A stretch of 64,000 nt of DNA from GCA-002726655 sp046582185 (lineage in GTDB: Bacteria; Pseudomonadota; Gammaproteobacteria; Pseudomonadales; Azotimanducaceae), in the NCBI GenBank assembly GCA_046582185.1, contig JAYGEX010000025.1, positions 1 to 64,000 of the forward strand, given 5' to 3'. Below the pieces are notes generated by a model. The model made no database searches. It saw nothing but the letters and a program-made list of their open reading frames with translations, and was not told the origin of the DNA. Made by a program: the position numbers and the translations under genes. Positions 1-8,855 of this stretch are shown piece by piece (the stretch's first letter is position 1; each line of letters opens with the position of its first letter).

Positions 1-135
1 GGGAGAAGAACCTTTCAACCAGATTTAGCCATGGGGCGACTCCGTTATTCCACCTCTGGCCACCATGTCAAAGGCTGCACCGTGATACTGAGTATCATCG
101 ACATCAAGGCCGATATAGATTAAATTCTTGTTCAT
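1..135 (-). pseudogene. IS110-type transposase 5' remnant joined to another transposase fragment
   Basis: Reading leftward from an ATG at 135, the peptide begins MNKNLIYIGLDVDDTQYHG, which matches the start of IS110-family transposases (the first acidic residue of the DEDD nuclease domain is in GLDV). A GAGG ribosome site lies about 7 bases upstream. The frame stops after about 36 codons. From about 47 down to 1 a shifted frame reads APWLNLVERFFS, which resembles the WLNxVE motif near the C-terminus of IS630-type DDE transposases. The stretch therefore looks like two unrelated transposase pieces abutted, continuing off the left edge. The IS110 assignment is fairly firm; the IS630 one rests on a dozen residues. 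Confidence 0.6.
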
Positions 136-235
136 ATAGACGCCTCTACTTTCATCAAATTGGGGTGGTACAACGTACCACATTGAAGTATCCATCATTG
201 ATAGTAGCCCTCGGATTTAGGCGGGGCGTCTATAT
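134..235. repeat. 11-bp inverted repeat flanking a 17-bp palindrome
   Basis: ATATAGACGCC (134-144) is repeated in perfect inverted orientation as GGCGTCTATAT (225-235). Between them lies the perfect palindrome GTGGTAC-AAC-GTACCAC (165-181). The left arm overlaps the ribosome-site region of the IS110 remnant. It may be an element end or the operator of a lost gene; no function is assigned. Confidence 0.5.
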
Positions 236-357
236 CTTCTATTCTCTCGAAGATATGGACGAAAATTCGACAATCTGCTCGATGAGACCATTGAGGAGTT
301 TGTCGCGCGTTGGGAGGCGCGTTGAGGCATGAGTAGATTTCGAAAGGCCAACGCCCC

Positions 358-966
358 ATGATCGAGACCATCCTCACAGTATTCCCGTTGGTCGCCGCAG
401 CTTTTGCCTCCACCAATATGGACAATTTGCTGCTTATGGTCGGGTGGATGATGTCGGGGAAGATCCCCAGGACGACGATTCTTGCCGGCTATGTGTTGGG
501 CATGTTGGGGGTCTTGCTGGTCAGTTACGCCATGGGACTCTTGAGTTACCTGGTGCCAATCCAGTTCCTAGGGTACCTGGGCGTAGTACCAATTGGCCTA
601 GGATTCAAAATGCTTTGGGATTTATGGCGTTCGACCCCGCACGAAGATGACTTGGATTTGAACTCGGCAGGGACTGGTAGCATGGCGCTGATTTTGGCGA
701 TCGCACTGACTCAACTGTCTAATGGCGTCGATACGGTGTTGGTGCTATCCCCCGCGCTGGCCGATAGCCTTGAAGGTGTAGATCGGGTGATTATCGGCAG
801 CTTCGCCCTCATGGTTGGGGTATGGTTTGGTTTTGCCGGTTGGTTGAGCCACCATGCGCAACGCATTGGCTTGATTACAAAAATAGGCAGCTGGTTGGCA
901 CCCTTCGTGATGATCACCGTGGGAATTTATATCCTGGCAGATACTGCCACTGATGTGGTGGGTTAA
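358..966 (+). CDS. CadD-like cadmium/cation resistance transporter (LysE superfamily)
   Basis: A 202-residue protein that is almost entirely hydrophobic, with about six predicted membrane segments (roughly 3-25, 38-60, 66-86, 108-132, 140-163, 176-197). The conserved opening around FASTNMDNLLLM (about 16-27) and the second half-repeat around SNGVDTVLVLSP fit the Cad family of the LysE superfamily, which exports cadmium or related cations, or sometimes small organic cations. Length matches the family (about 200). It sits alone, downstream of insertion-sequence debris and convergent with a short-chain dehydrogenase remnant, which fits an accessory resistance gene. Substrate is inferred from the family only. 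Confidence 0.7.
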   Translation: MIETILTVFPLVAAAFASTNMDNLLLMVGWMMSGKIPRTTILAGYVLGMLGVLLVSYAMGLLSYLVPIQFLGYLGVVPIGLGFKMLWDLWRSTPHEDDLDLNSAGTGSMALILAIALTQLSNGVDTVLVLSPALADSLEGVDRVIIGSFALMVGVWFGFAGWLSHHAQRIGLITKIGSWLAPFVMITVGIYILADTATDVVG

Positions 967-1080
967 CCCCACTGCCAAAATTTCCTCAGCTCACGAAAAT
1001 CTTCGGGATCGACAATGCTCTTAACCGTCGCCGCCCCGATACCCCGTGACCAGCGCCACCTTTCCAGAAAAATCAATCAT
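962..1080 (-). pseudogene. Short-chain dehydrogenase/reductase remnant with internal deletion
   Basis: Leftward from the ATG at 1080 the frame reads MIDFSGKVALVTG, the typical first beta strand and start of the TGxxxGxG cofactor motif of SDR enzymes. The frame then slips, and the other frame reads GIGAATVKSIVDPEDFRELR and ends in a stop overlapping the end of the CadD-like gene. The glycine motif is damaged and nearly the whole catalytic domain (YxxxK) is absent. A dead fragment of about 40 codons. Confidence 0.6.
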
Positions 1081-1149
1081 GTTTCATCCTTATCCTGTCT
1101 AAATATCTGCAAGATAATGACAGATAAAATCGGGCGCAACGAGCCGAAA

Positions 1150-2166
1150 CTAACCGCTTACCTTATCGATTAATTCGAAAAGATCCTCATAGGCAGCCAT
1201 TCCCTTGGGTTCGCCACGTTGTGCCGTTCGGGCAAGGATGACCTCATCCGCGATGCCCTCATATTCCTTGAGCCTTGCCGCACACTCTTCCACATTTCCG
1301 GTGATAGTCATCGTATCAATCACCTCATCAGGGACGAGCTCCATTGCTTCACGTAACCGTTTTGCTGGCATCAGCTGTGCAGCCTGATCCACAAAATCAC
1401 TAAAACCAAGTTGACGCAATTGTGAATCATAGTAGGGGTGCGGGATGGGATGAAACAGTTTGCAGATGGATCTTCGTGTTGCATCACGTGCGCTTTCGAC
1501 ATCACTGTTGATACTAACTGTTGCCGCCATCGGAAAAACGAGGGCGTCAGGATTACGCCCTGCAGTTTCCGCACCAAGGCGCGCATTGGGCCGCACGATA
1601 TCGCGTACAAATTCGACAGACGACATAATGCCGATCCCAACACCGTCGGATACTTCACCGGCAAGCTTCACCATCTTCGGGCCAGAGGCAGATAAATACA
1701 CAGGCACTTGGGAAGTTTCCGGTTCCCAGCTCGCGCGCCAACGAATACGATGTGCCTTACCCTGGTGGCGAACAGGCGCCGCAGCTTTGCCGGAAACGAC
1801 GGCTCTGACAATTTCCATGAAGTCCCGCATCTTAGCCAGTGGCTTGGATGAATCAAGCCCCATATAGAGATCATTAAAGTGGAGATTACCGGTGCCGACC
1901 CCGAGAACAAACCGCCCCTCTGATATTTCGTTTAAATCACGGGCCTCGAGCCCCGTCATCCAGGGCTCACGGGCGTAGGCGTTGACAATATAGGTGCCGA
2001 CGCGCGCTTTTTGTGTTGCATTAATGACCGCGGCAGCCGTAATAGTTGCGCTGCGGCCAGCATCAACCGTATACAGGGAGTAAATTCCGGCGGCTTCTGC
2101 CTCGCGGGAAATTGTGGTTATAGTTCTGATAGAGTCTTCGAACCCTAACATCATACCAATCTTCAT
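1150..2166 (-). CDS. LLM-class flavin-dependent oxidoreductase
   Basis: A 338-residue TIM-barrel protein of the bacterial luciferase-like family (methylene-tetrahydromethanopterin reductase/alkanal monooxygenase relatives). Family signs are the barrel start KIGMMLGFE, the strand RFVLGVGTGN (about 86-95), the VPVYLSASGPKMVKLAGEVSDG block near the middle and the regularly ending C-terminal helices. These enzymes use FMN or F420 to oxidise or reduce varied substrates; the cofactor cannot be told here. The start is an ATG with AGGAGA a few bases upstream. Full length and without visible damage, unlike its neighbours. It may belong with the catabolic genes further right. Confidence 0.8.
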   Translation of the reverse strand: MKIGMMLGFEDSIRTITTISREAEAAGIYSLYTVDAGRSATITAAAVINATQKARVGTYIVNAYAREPWMTGLEARDLNEISEGRFVLGVGTGNLHFNDLYMGLDSSKPLAKMRDFMEIVRAVVSGKAAAPVRHQGKAHRIRWRASWEPETSQVPVYLSASGPKMVKLAGEVSDGVGIGIMSSVEFVRDIVRPNARLGAETAGRNPDALVFPMAATVSINSDVESARDATRRSICKLFHPIPHPYYDSQLRQLGFSDFVDQAAQLMPAKRLREAMELVPDEVIDTMTITGNVEECAARLKEYEGIADEVILARTAQRGEPKGMAAYEDLFELIDKVSG

Positions 2167-2377
2167 TACTTGTTCTCCTATTCACTACAATCAACTAACT
2201 GTAACCTGGGTGCTTTTAACATTGGGCTCAGCACGGCTATCAGCTCACTCAACAACCCATCAGTGATAATGCCTACCGGAAGCCAGCCTTCGGTCGAACA
2301 ACCATTAAATTGGAGTAGTACCCATTTAATGTTTAGTTCATGAGCGAACCAAGGCGATGAGACTCTGTCAACGACGG

Positions 2378-3172
2378 TCAGACACTAAAGGCGTCAACAA
2401 TTGCCCGCATGGCAGCGTGAGTGTCCTCGGTTGTTTGTGTTGCGTCGCCACCCTGGGCGCCGAACTGCGCGATAGAAACACCGCGTGCAGTGTCGAGCCA
2501 GATCATCTGCCCGAAGGCACCTATCGCCATTGATTCACATTTCGATTGCCACGGCACCCACCACTGATAGCCGTAGCCTGGCGTGCCCTCCTTAGGATCG
2601 TGCGAAGCCTGGTGCGACCTCCCACTTGCAGCGACGAAGCCTTCAGGCAGTATACGCTTTTCGTTCCACACGCCATCCTGAATGTAGAGCTGGCCCAGAT
2701 GCGCAAATTCAAGAAGTCGCGGACAAAGACAAGCATGACCAAAAGCGTGCCCTGAATCGCCAGGCGCGTGCTGCGACCAGAATGCGTCACCGGACATGCC
2801 AATGACGTCCCACAATTGTTCCTGGACGATCTGATGGAATGGCTGATCATAAAGTGCCCTTAAAACCATCGACAGAACGTGGGTGTCAGTCGCGAGATAA
2901 TTGAAGTCGGTCCTGGATGGCACTCGAGTTCCCAACTCTCCGGCAAAGTCGTCCAGGTCCCGGCCGTGCCCCCAGATTTGGCGATACATTTCCGCCCGGT
3001 CAGGTGAACCCTGGTGATGGAAGAAACTCACACCGGAGGACATCATGAGTACGTGACGCAGAGTCGCGCCGCCATATCCTGTGCCGCTGACTTTTATGAA
3101 TCGTTCGACCGGATGATCGAGACTGTCGAGGACTCCTTCGTGGAGCGCTCGTCCCAGAACCGTTGAACTCAC
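2378..3172 (-). pseudogene. Class C beta-lactamase-fold serine hydrolase, 5'-truncated and lacking the SxxK serine
   Basis: The open frame starts only at a GTG (3172), already inside the helix that normally follows the catalytic SxxK (SSTVLGRALHEGVLDSLDHPV). Recognisable family features remain: LRHVLMMSSGVSF, the second motif region FNYLATDTHVLSMVLRAL, and the GAFGQMIWLD region near the C-terminus. Just upstream the same frame carries a few more residues and then a TAG. Without the nucleophilic serine and lysine the product could not act as a penicillin-binding-like hydrolase, so this is most likely a truncated pseudogene. Intact homologues are usually exported and about 380-420 residues; this is 264. 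Confidence 0.7.
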
Positions 3173-3203
3173 AAAATACGCTGTAAGAATGGGTCTTTCA
3201 CGT

Positions 3204-3231
3204 CCCTAGTGAGGGAAAACCCTGAAGGGTT
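3204..3231. promoter_or_regulatory. Alternating CCCT/AGGG hairpin block upstream of the PAS gene
   Basis: Four complementary tetramers follow one another: CCCT-AGTG-AGGG-AAAA-CCCT-GA-AGGG. They can form three overlapping hairpins, the strongest being the perfect 14-bp palindrome AACCCTGAAGGGTT (3218-3231). The block lies about 110 bp upstream of the PAS-domain gene and beside the truncated hydrolase. It could be an operator or an RNA switch for the rightward gene; no known motif was recognised. Confidence 0.4.
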
Positions 3232-3340
3232 GGGGTCATCACCCTCACATTTTTCGATTGAATATTCCGCTATAGTTTCAAACTGAAACCGCAATTTGTT
3301 GCCTATGGCAGCTACCCAGTCATTACATTGAGGACCGAAA

Positions 3341-3979
3341 ATGACAAACCGAGACGTGTTACTCGATGTAGAACGCCTAAAAATGGTGCTAGACGGAAGT
3401 GAACTGGGTTTCTGGGACTGGAATATAGATTCTGGCAAAGTAAAGCGCAATGATCGTTGGGCGCAGATACTTGGCTATTCTACGATAGACGAATTCGAAG
3501 ACGACACGGAGAGCTGGACAAATTCAATTCATCCAGATGACCGTGATGCAGCATGGGCTTCAATTAACAATCATAAGGATGGTCTTACAGACTCCCACAA
3601 AATGGAATACCGAATGCTCACAAAGGATGAGAATTATCGGTGGATCCTGGATCATGCCAAAATTGTACAGCGCGATAACGAAGGACGCGCTATACGCATG
3701 AGCGGCACGCACAGTGACATATCAGAACGTAAGAAGCTGGAGGAAGAGAGGGATAATTTAGTTCAATCACTTCGAATGGCGCTGAGCGAAATCAGGACCC
3801 TCAAAGGGATTATTCCCATATGCTCTTATTGCCGTAACGTACGCAATGATCAAGGCGCGTGGGATCAGTTAGAAGCCAATATAATGGCGAATTTTGAAGC
3901 ACGATTTAGTCATGGCATATGTCCAGATTGCTTACCTAAAACATTCGCTGATCTACGCTCTGATAAGAGTCCAGAGTAA
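3341..3979 (+). CDS. PAS-domain protein with C-terminal four-cysteine zinc module
   Basis: A 212-residue soluble protein. Residues about 10-132 form a PAS_3-type sensor domain (ELGFWDWNIDSGKVKRNDRW, IHPDDR at 63-68, the closing SGTHSDISERK at 121-131), followed by a short coiled coil (about 131-155). The C-terminus has cysteines at 161, 164, 194 and 197 (CSYC and CPDC), a presumed zinc site seen in some stand-alone PAS proteins that end in the block IPICSYCRNVRNDQGAW. There is no kinase, GGDEF or DNA-binding domain, so its output must go through a partner. The ATG is preceded by GAGG. It probably senses a small ligand or redox state; the signal is unknown. Confidence 0.75.
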   Translation: MTNRDVLLDVERLKMVLDGSELGFWDWNIDSGKVKRNDRWAQILGYSTIDEFEDDTESWTNSIHPDDRDAAWASINNHKDGLTDSHKMEYRMLTKDENYRWILDHAKIVQRDNEGRAIRMSGTHSDISERKKLEEERDNLVQSLRMALSEIRTLKGIIPICSYCRNVRNDQGAWDQLEANIMANFEARFSHGICPDCLPKTFADLRSDKSPE

Positions 3980-4130
3980 GGTTGGTGAATTAGATTGAGC
4001 CGCTGCATTTTTCCAAGATGCGCGCGGCAAAACGACGATACACACCGAAACTGGTCCTACAAAACTGTCGCTGGCTCGCGGCGGAAAGAGTTGTTACATT
4101 TCTATCCCAGGCTAGTCAGGTGGAATATCC

Positions 4131-4298
4131 ATACGCAAGTTAATTTACTCACTATCGGTTGTTGCACTTCTCATCGTTGCTGGAGCCGGTGGCCTTTACC
4201 TGTATCTCGCACCAATATTTACGATTCGGGTTGCGCCCTGGAGCTCAGAATATAGTTGTTGCGCTATATTGGGATCCGTACAACGCGCTACCGAATAG
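4131..4298 (+). pseudogene. Possible remnant of the N-terminal anchor of a secreted serine hydrolase
   Basis: One frame reads IRKLIYSLSVVALLIVAGAG followed by GLYLYLAPIFTIRVAPW, a signal-anchor stretch of the type that opens some beta-lactamase-fold hydrolases of gammaproteobacteria, then degenerates and stops at 4296-4298. There is ATA where the start codon would be expected. The stretch from 3980 to 4359 holds nothing else convincing; a longer overlapping frame has no recognisable content. Low confidence. Confidence 0.3.
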
Positions 4299-4359
4299 TT
4301 AACGCCAATATCGTCATATATTGTATTCATTTTGATTTGCTTGCCGCAAAAATAGCCAC

Positions 4360-4824
4360 TTATAGAATCGGAAGATAAACGTCCGTAACCATATCATCTT
4401 CTTTTATTTCTGGCCCAACGTTTAAGTAATGAAAGAATAGCGGGAATATGGCACATTTTTCACCACTCTGTGGCAGCCACTGCTCAAAAAGATACTGGGC
4501 GGCTGAAACATTGTTTCGCGACCCATAGTGTCTAGCTTTGCCACATCGAAGAGCAGGAATCACTTTGTTGACGACTCCAAACTCATTTTCTTCAACAACA
4601 TGCTCAACGGAAACACATAAATCAACGCGATAATCTGACGGTGCTATTTGTTTTGGATTGTTGAAATGAATTCCATAACTACGGTGCACATCTGAAGGCG
4701 GAAGTTTGTTTGCAATCCGCCAAGAAACGAGTTTCTTGACAGATTCGTGCTCCAGCTCAGGAGGACCATGATGCTCTATCACGGCAATTTTAGTCTCTGG
4801 AAAGTTGACGATTTTTACTTCCAT
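4360..4824 (-). CDS. GyrI-like / AraC effector-binding domain protein
   Basis: A single GyrI-like (SbmC/Rob C-terminal type) small-molecule-binding domain. The typical opening EVKIVNFPETKIAVIEHHGP, the central YGIHFNNP and the ending DVYLPIL match the family, which occurs alone or fused to AraC or MerR regulators and binds or hydrolyses cyclopropanoid and other hydrophobic ligands. I chose the ATG at 4824 (154 residues) because the domain begins there; a TTG at 4857 would add 11 residues with no domain content. No DNA-binding domain is attached. Isolated gene between two damaged regions. Confidence 0.7.
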   Translation of the reverse strand: MEVKIVNFPETKIAVIEHHGPPELEHESVKKLVSWRIANKLPPSDVHRSYGIHFNNPKQIAPSDYRVDLCVSVEHVVEENEFGVVNKVIPALRCGKARHYGSRNNVSAAQYLFEQWLPQSGEKCAIFPLFFHYLNVGPEIKEDDMVTDVYLPIL

Positions 4825-4915
4825 ACCTGATCTCGATTGAACATAACCTTCCACCAAGGGGTATGGGGCAGGCTTGCTTCAGCGCGTCCTACCCGAAGAA
4901 GTCTTCAGCGGCTTG

Positions 4916-5300
4916 TTATGTTTTGGGTAATGATTTGTCATAGTGTGGTAATTCTGCATGGAGATTAAACCAGCTTGCGCCATCGGATGTCCAAGTATGC
5001 GCCAACTCTTTAACTGGAACCTTCGAATCAAGGGAGCCTAGCCTCAAGATGATATTGGTTTTTTTTGTATGCTTTGCATAGATCTGAGTACCACAGTTTG
5101 AGCATAAATAGCGATGCTTGCCTGGCGAAGATTCGAAACTTTTCAATTCAGAGGCGCCAGAAAGTTCAAAATCAGAATTAGATGCCGATGCGACACTGGA
5201 AAATGCGCTGCCATGTACACAGCAAGTCAAACCTAAACCACCACCCTTCTACTACCCGGTAATGGTCCCCTGCCCGACCAGAAAACCTGATCAGTGGCCA
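4916..5300 (-). pseudogene. GFA-family (glutathione-dependent formaldehyde-activating-like) enzyme, frame-disrupted
   Basis: The downstream part is clear: VHGSAFSS, then LKSFESSPGKHRYLCSNCGTQIYAKH and the ending HTWTSDGASWFNLHAELPHY are characteristic of CENP-V/GFA zinc proteins. The expected start (an ATG near 5300 reading MSDWPLIR after AAAGGAG) leads into a region where the family's GSCxCGxV and CHCxxC motifs are replaced by other residues in shifting frames. The catalytic zinc cysteines of the N-terminal half are therefore lost, and the remaining frame only opens at a TTG (5230). A pseudogene. Confidence 0.65.
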
Positions 5301-5399
5301 ATCAGACATTGACCATTCTCCTTTATCTACACTTGGTTTGAAGTTTTTAGGGTGCTTTCGAGATTTTGTATTTACTGAGATGTTCACTTAGCGTGCTAA

Positions 5400-5568
5400 T
5401 CATTTAAGCAAATGCATTTCAAATCTGTTATCAAAAGATCGACAGTAGCGAGATTTGCTGGCGTCAGCAATGAAATCAATTCCAGCAAGATTGTATTCTA
5501 ATCCCATTCGGCTGAAAACAGGATCCAACGACTCTTTAACCTTCTCCGGGTCGCAATGGCACGATAGA
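5400..5568 (-). pseudogene. C-terminal fragment of an unrecognised gene
   Basis: About 55 codons of open frame lead to a TGA (5402-5400). The peptide contains DPEKVKESLDPVFSRMG and AGIDFIADASKSRYCRSF and has the composition of a real soluble domain, but is preceded in frame by a stop and by no start signal. It lies between the GFA remnant and the YtcJ-like gene. I do not recognise the family. Confidence 0.3.
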
Positions 5569-5589
5569 AATCGCTATCCTTCACGAATA

Positions 5590-7371
5590 TCATTCTGGAA
5601 AAGAGCCCTGTATCACCTTCCCTTCCATTATCACGGCCGCTGGTTTTAGCTTTGAAATCTCATAGGGATCTACTTTGAACAGGTTTTTATTGAGTATCAC
5701 AAAGTCTGCCAGTTTACCTTTTTCGATTGAGCCGAGCTTGTCTTCTAATCTCAATTGATAGGCACCGTTTTGGGTATAGCCTTCAAGTAATTGCTCCAGG
5801 CTTAATCGTTCATTGATGGGCGATCTGATGCCGTCGTCCTCGGTTTCCCACCAGTCTTTTGGGGATTGGCGAGTGTGACCGACTTGCATTCCAAGATAGG
5901 GACTTATGTAGGTAGCAAGCATATCGCCTCCCCACCATTCATCACTTGAAAAGGTAACGATGGCGCCGCTATCAAAGACAGCTTTTACTGGGTACATTTT
6001 TGAGTAACGTTCTTCTCCTAACAACTCTTCGACCACATCATTGGGGCTTACGCCTAACCACCAGGGTGTGAAATTAGAAATGACACCCAGCTTTTTTATT
6101 CGAGGTAAATCAAGCGGATCGATCAGTGCCAAATGCGCCATGGTTACCCTGGGGTAGAAATCATCTTTTGCGATGGCCTGGGCTGCTTCAACCGCATCCA
6201 ATACAGTTCTGACCGCTAAATCGCCGATGGTGTGTACGAGTAAGTCTAATTTTTCTTCGTTCAGCGCCAGAAGCAGGTCACGAAGTTCCACTACGGATAG
6301 CATTGTCGCGCCAACGTAATGGTTGTTGCCTACATAGGGTTCCAAGTATGCAGCCGACTGGTTTGCGCTTATGCCGTCCATAAAGAGTTTCACTGAATTG
6401 AATTGGAGCAGTTGGCCTCCGTATTCACTGCGGTAGCGTATGATTTCTGATATGGCCGTTTTGGCTCTTTCGGGAGTGAAAATTTGATAGGTGCCGTAAT
6501 ATCTGAGGGGTAGTTGCCCTTCTTTTTCGAGTTGGGATACTACGCTGTAGGCGAGATCTCCGTAGCCTTTGTTACCCGCATCGAAGATGGAGGTCACGCC
6601 GTGTCTGCTTAGAATTTGAAGGGTTTCGGCTACGCTTTCCTTGTGTAGTTGTATACGTGCTTCATCTGTGAGCGCAAATTGTTTTGCAAAGTGCTGTACG
6701 CCGGCTCCTTCTTTTACCCACCCGGAGGGCTCGCCGTTTTCATCTCTTGCGTACATGGCCAGGCCGGGTCTGGGGTCGGGGGTGTTTTTATCTACACCAA
6801 GCTTTTCTAATGCTTTTGAATTTAACCAGAAGTCGTGCGCGGTTGCACTTTCGAACCATACCAGACGATCGGGTAGAACGGCGTCTAATACTTTTTTTTG
6901 GGGCCCTTGGTTTCCTTCGACAAACATATCCGTGGGCCAACAGCATAGCCTTAGCCATTCATCGCCGGGGTGCTCATCGGCGTATTTTTTAACGGAGGCC
7001 AACAATTCAGTTGCAGTGTCGCCTTCTACTACTCCGAAATTTTCTACGTTAACGTATCCCGGGTGGGAATGGCCATCGACCATCCCTGGAATAAGCAGCC
7101 GCCCTTTGAGATCAATGGTGGTAGCACTTTGATATGAAGCGATTCCACTAGCATCCCCAACGTAGATAAATTTACCATTTTTAACGGCGAGTGATTCTGC
7201 CCAAGGTTGGCGTTTGTTGGAGGTAAATATCTTGGCGTTTGTGATTAGTAAATCTGCATTCTCTAATCCTAAACCTGTAATTTCTTCGTTAGTGCTGTTT
7301 TTCCCAGGTTGGCAGGAAGTTGTCAATGCGGCCAGCAGTACTGTAATGCAAAAATTGTAGGCCACTTTCAT
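5590..7371 (-). CDS. YtcJ-like amidohydrolase, lipoprotein
   Basis: A 593-residue member of the amidohydrolase_3 (YtcJ/NfdA) family of metal-dependent amide or N-formyl hydrolases. Start at the ATG 7371, preceded by AAAGG; an in-frame TTG 21 bases upstream is less likely. Residues 1-20 are a lipoprotein signal peptide with lipobox LTTSC (Cys20), so the enzyme is probably anchored in the envelope. The metal ligands HSH lie in LIPGMVDGHSHPG (about 98-110); TFSSDEWWGGD carries the late Asp, and the ending LADFVILNKNLF is typical. The gene is intact and longer than cytosolic relatives only by the lipoprotein leader. It stands alone; substrate unknown. Confidence 0.8.
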   Translation of the reverse strand: MKVAYNFCITVLLAALTTSCQPGKNSTNEEITGLGLENADLLITNAKIFTSNKRQPWAESLAVKNGKFIYVGDASGIASYQSATTIDLKGRLLIPGMVDGHSHPGYVNVENFGVVEGDTATELLASVKKYADEHPGDEWLRLCCWPTDMFVEGNQGPQKKVLDAVLPDRLVWFESATAHDFWLNSKALEKLGVDKNTPDPRPGLAMYARDENGEPSGWVKEGAGVQHFAKQFALTDEARIQLHKESVAETLQILSRHGVTSIFDAGNKGYGDLAYSVVSQLEKEGQLPLRYYGTYQIFTPERAKTAISEIIRYRSEYGGQLLQFNSVKLFMDGISANQSAAYLEPYVGNNHYVGATMLSVVELRDLLLALNEEKLDLLVHTIGDLAVRTVLDAVEAAQAIAKDDFYPRVTMAHLALIDPLDLPRIKKLGVISNFTPWWLGVSPNDVVEELLGEERYSKMYPVKAVFDSGAIVTFSSDEWWGGDMLATYISPYLGMQVGHTRQSPKDWWETEDDGIRSPINERLSLEQLLEGYTQNGAYQLRLEDKLGSIEKGKLADFVILNKNLFKVDPYEISKLKPAAVIMEGKVIQGSFPE

Positions 7372-7392
7372 TGTCAATACCTTTTCTCTCAA

Positions 7393-7689
7393 TCAGGGTT
7401 TATAACGCTTAGGGTACGTTTTTTGAAGATTATCAGTATGGGAAGAATTTGGTCAAGTTTTGGTAAATTTCAATTAGTGAGTGCTCGAATGGTTGGATGA
7501 TGCGGTGACAGGGGATGTTTCTGTTTAGGATAATTGGACACTGATCAGAGCTTCACCATCGATGTGAGCGGCGTGGAGCACACTTGAATTTCTCTCCGGG
7601 TCAATATTTCCATTGTGAAGCAGGGGCTGTGGCGGCTATTATCTCTCGTTAGCTACCTGGTCGTCATTTGAAATCGGCGTTTGACAGCC
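7393..7689. other. Intergenic stretch without recognisable gene
   Basis: About 300 bases upstream of the YtcJ-like gene and downstream of the broken cyclase. I see no open frame with family character, no RNA gene and no strong terminator. It presumably contains the leftward promoter of the amidohydrolase. Confidence 0.4.
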
Positions 7690-8855
7690 TCACGCAGCAA
7701 ACTGAAAGTGATTTTTACCACATCGCTTAACCTCGTACATGGCCGCATCTGCTTTTTTCAGTATCTGCTCTGGATTATCCCCATTAGTCGTATAGAAAGC
7801 GACGCCAATGCTGGTCCCTATATTCACCTCTACAGTGTCATTAACAATGAAAGGTGCCGCCATTTCGCTAATAATTCTCTCCGCCACGTGACAGGTTCCA
7901 TCCTTATCTTCCAATTCAGTAAGAACGACCATGAACTCATCGCCTCCGATACGGGCGACGGTATCGATCTCCCGGACAGTCGATTCCAACCGCCTGGCGA
8001 CATCCTTCAATAACTGGTCACCAGCTGAGTGACCATGTATGTCATTGACGGATTTGAAGCCGTCGAGGTCAATAAACATCGCGGCCGCCATGTTCATGTT
8101 TCTTTTGGCATGGACAATAGCATTCTCTAACCTGTCTCTTCCGAGTCGCAACGATGGTAATCCTGTTAAGGCATCATGATTTGCCAGATGAAGGATTTTT
8201 CTTCCGCATCTTTTAGCGCAGAGATGTCTTCTTTAATCACAACATAATGCGTAACGATTTTACCTCTGAATCTCACCGGTGAAATTGTTGCCATCTCCCA
8301 GTATGCGTCACCATTTTTCGCCTGGTTTTTAAGTTCACCACGCCAGGTCTGGCCCTGTTTGATTGTTTTCCATGAATCATCCAATGCCTCGGTGGTGAAC
8401 TCTCCAAAACGCTTGATCTTATCCTGGTTCATAAGGTCAAACATGTTAAAACCTGTGCGCTTGCGAAATGCTGGATTTACATAACGAACATTACCTTCAA
8501 CATCAGTAATCATGATGGATGATGAACTTTGAAACACCACTCTCATAAACAGCCGATATTCAGATTGAAGTGATGCATAACTGAGCATGATAAGAGTCAG
8601 CGTAATGGAAACCACAAAGAAGATTAGCGCAACAAATAGTGGCGCTACCTCCGGGGCATTCAGGAAAGAATATTCTGAAAACCGGCTGATGACGATCGGT
8701 ATCCGTGCCACCATCATGATCCCCAGCAATCCGAATACGCTGGCGACTGCCATGCCCGCCGGTCGCCAGGTGGCTTTCTTTTCGCTCAATGATGTATAAC
8801 AGATGATGGCACACAAGACGGCCACGATGGCGGAAATGATAATCACCCTGGCTGA
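7690..8855 (-). pseudogene. Membrane PAS-GGDEF diguanylate cyclase, frameshifted and 5'-truncated
   Basis: Two adjacent leftward frames are halves of one gene. The first (to 8166) has several membrane helices and a PAS domain (MITDVEGNVRYVNPAFRKRTGF) and ends out of frame after EDISALKDAEEK. In the other frame the text continues KILHLANHDALTGLPSLRLG into a GGDEF domain whose active site (IGGDEF) and RxxD inhibitory site (REID, five residues before GGDEF) are intact. The slip falls at the run of five A/T near 8200. The 5' part is also missing: upstream of about 8855 the frame runs antisense into a histidine-kinase fragment. It would have made cyclic di-GMP; now probably inactive unless the slip is a sequencing error. 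Confidence 0.75.

Noticed and set aside
3995..4255. An 86-codon rightward open frame as a gene
   Set aside because: No family character, no ribosome site, and another frame in the same stretch shows the remains of a signal anchor.
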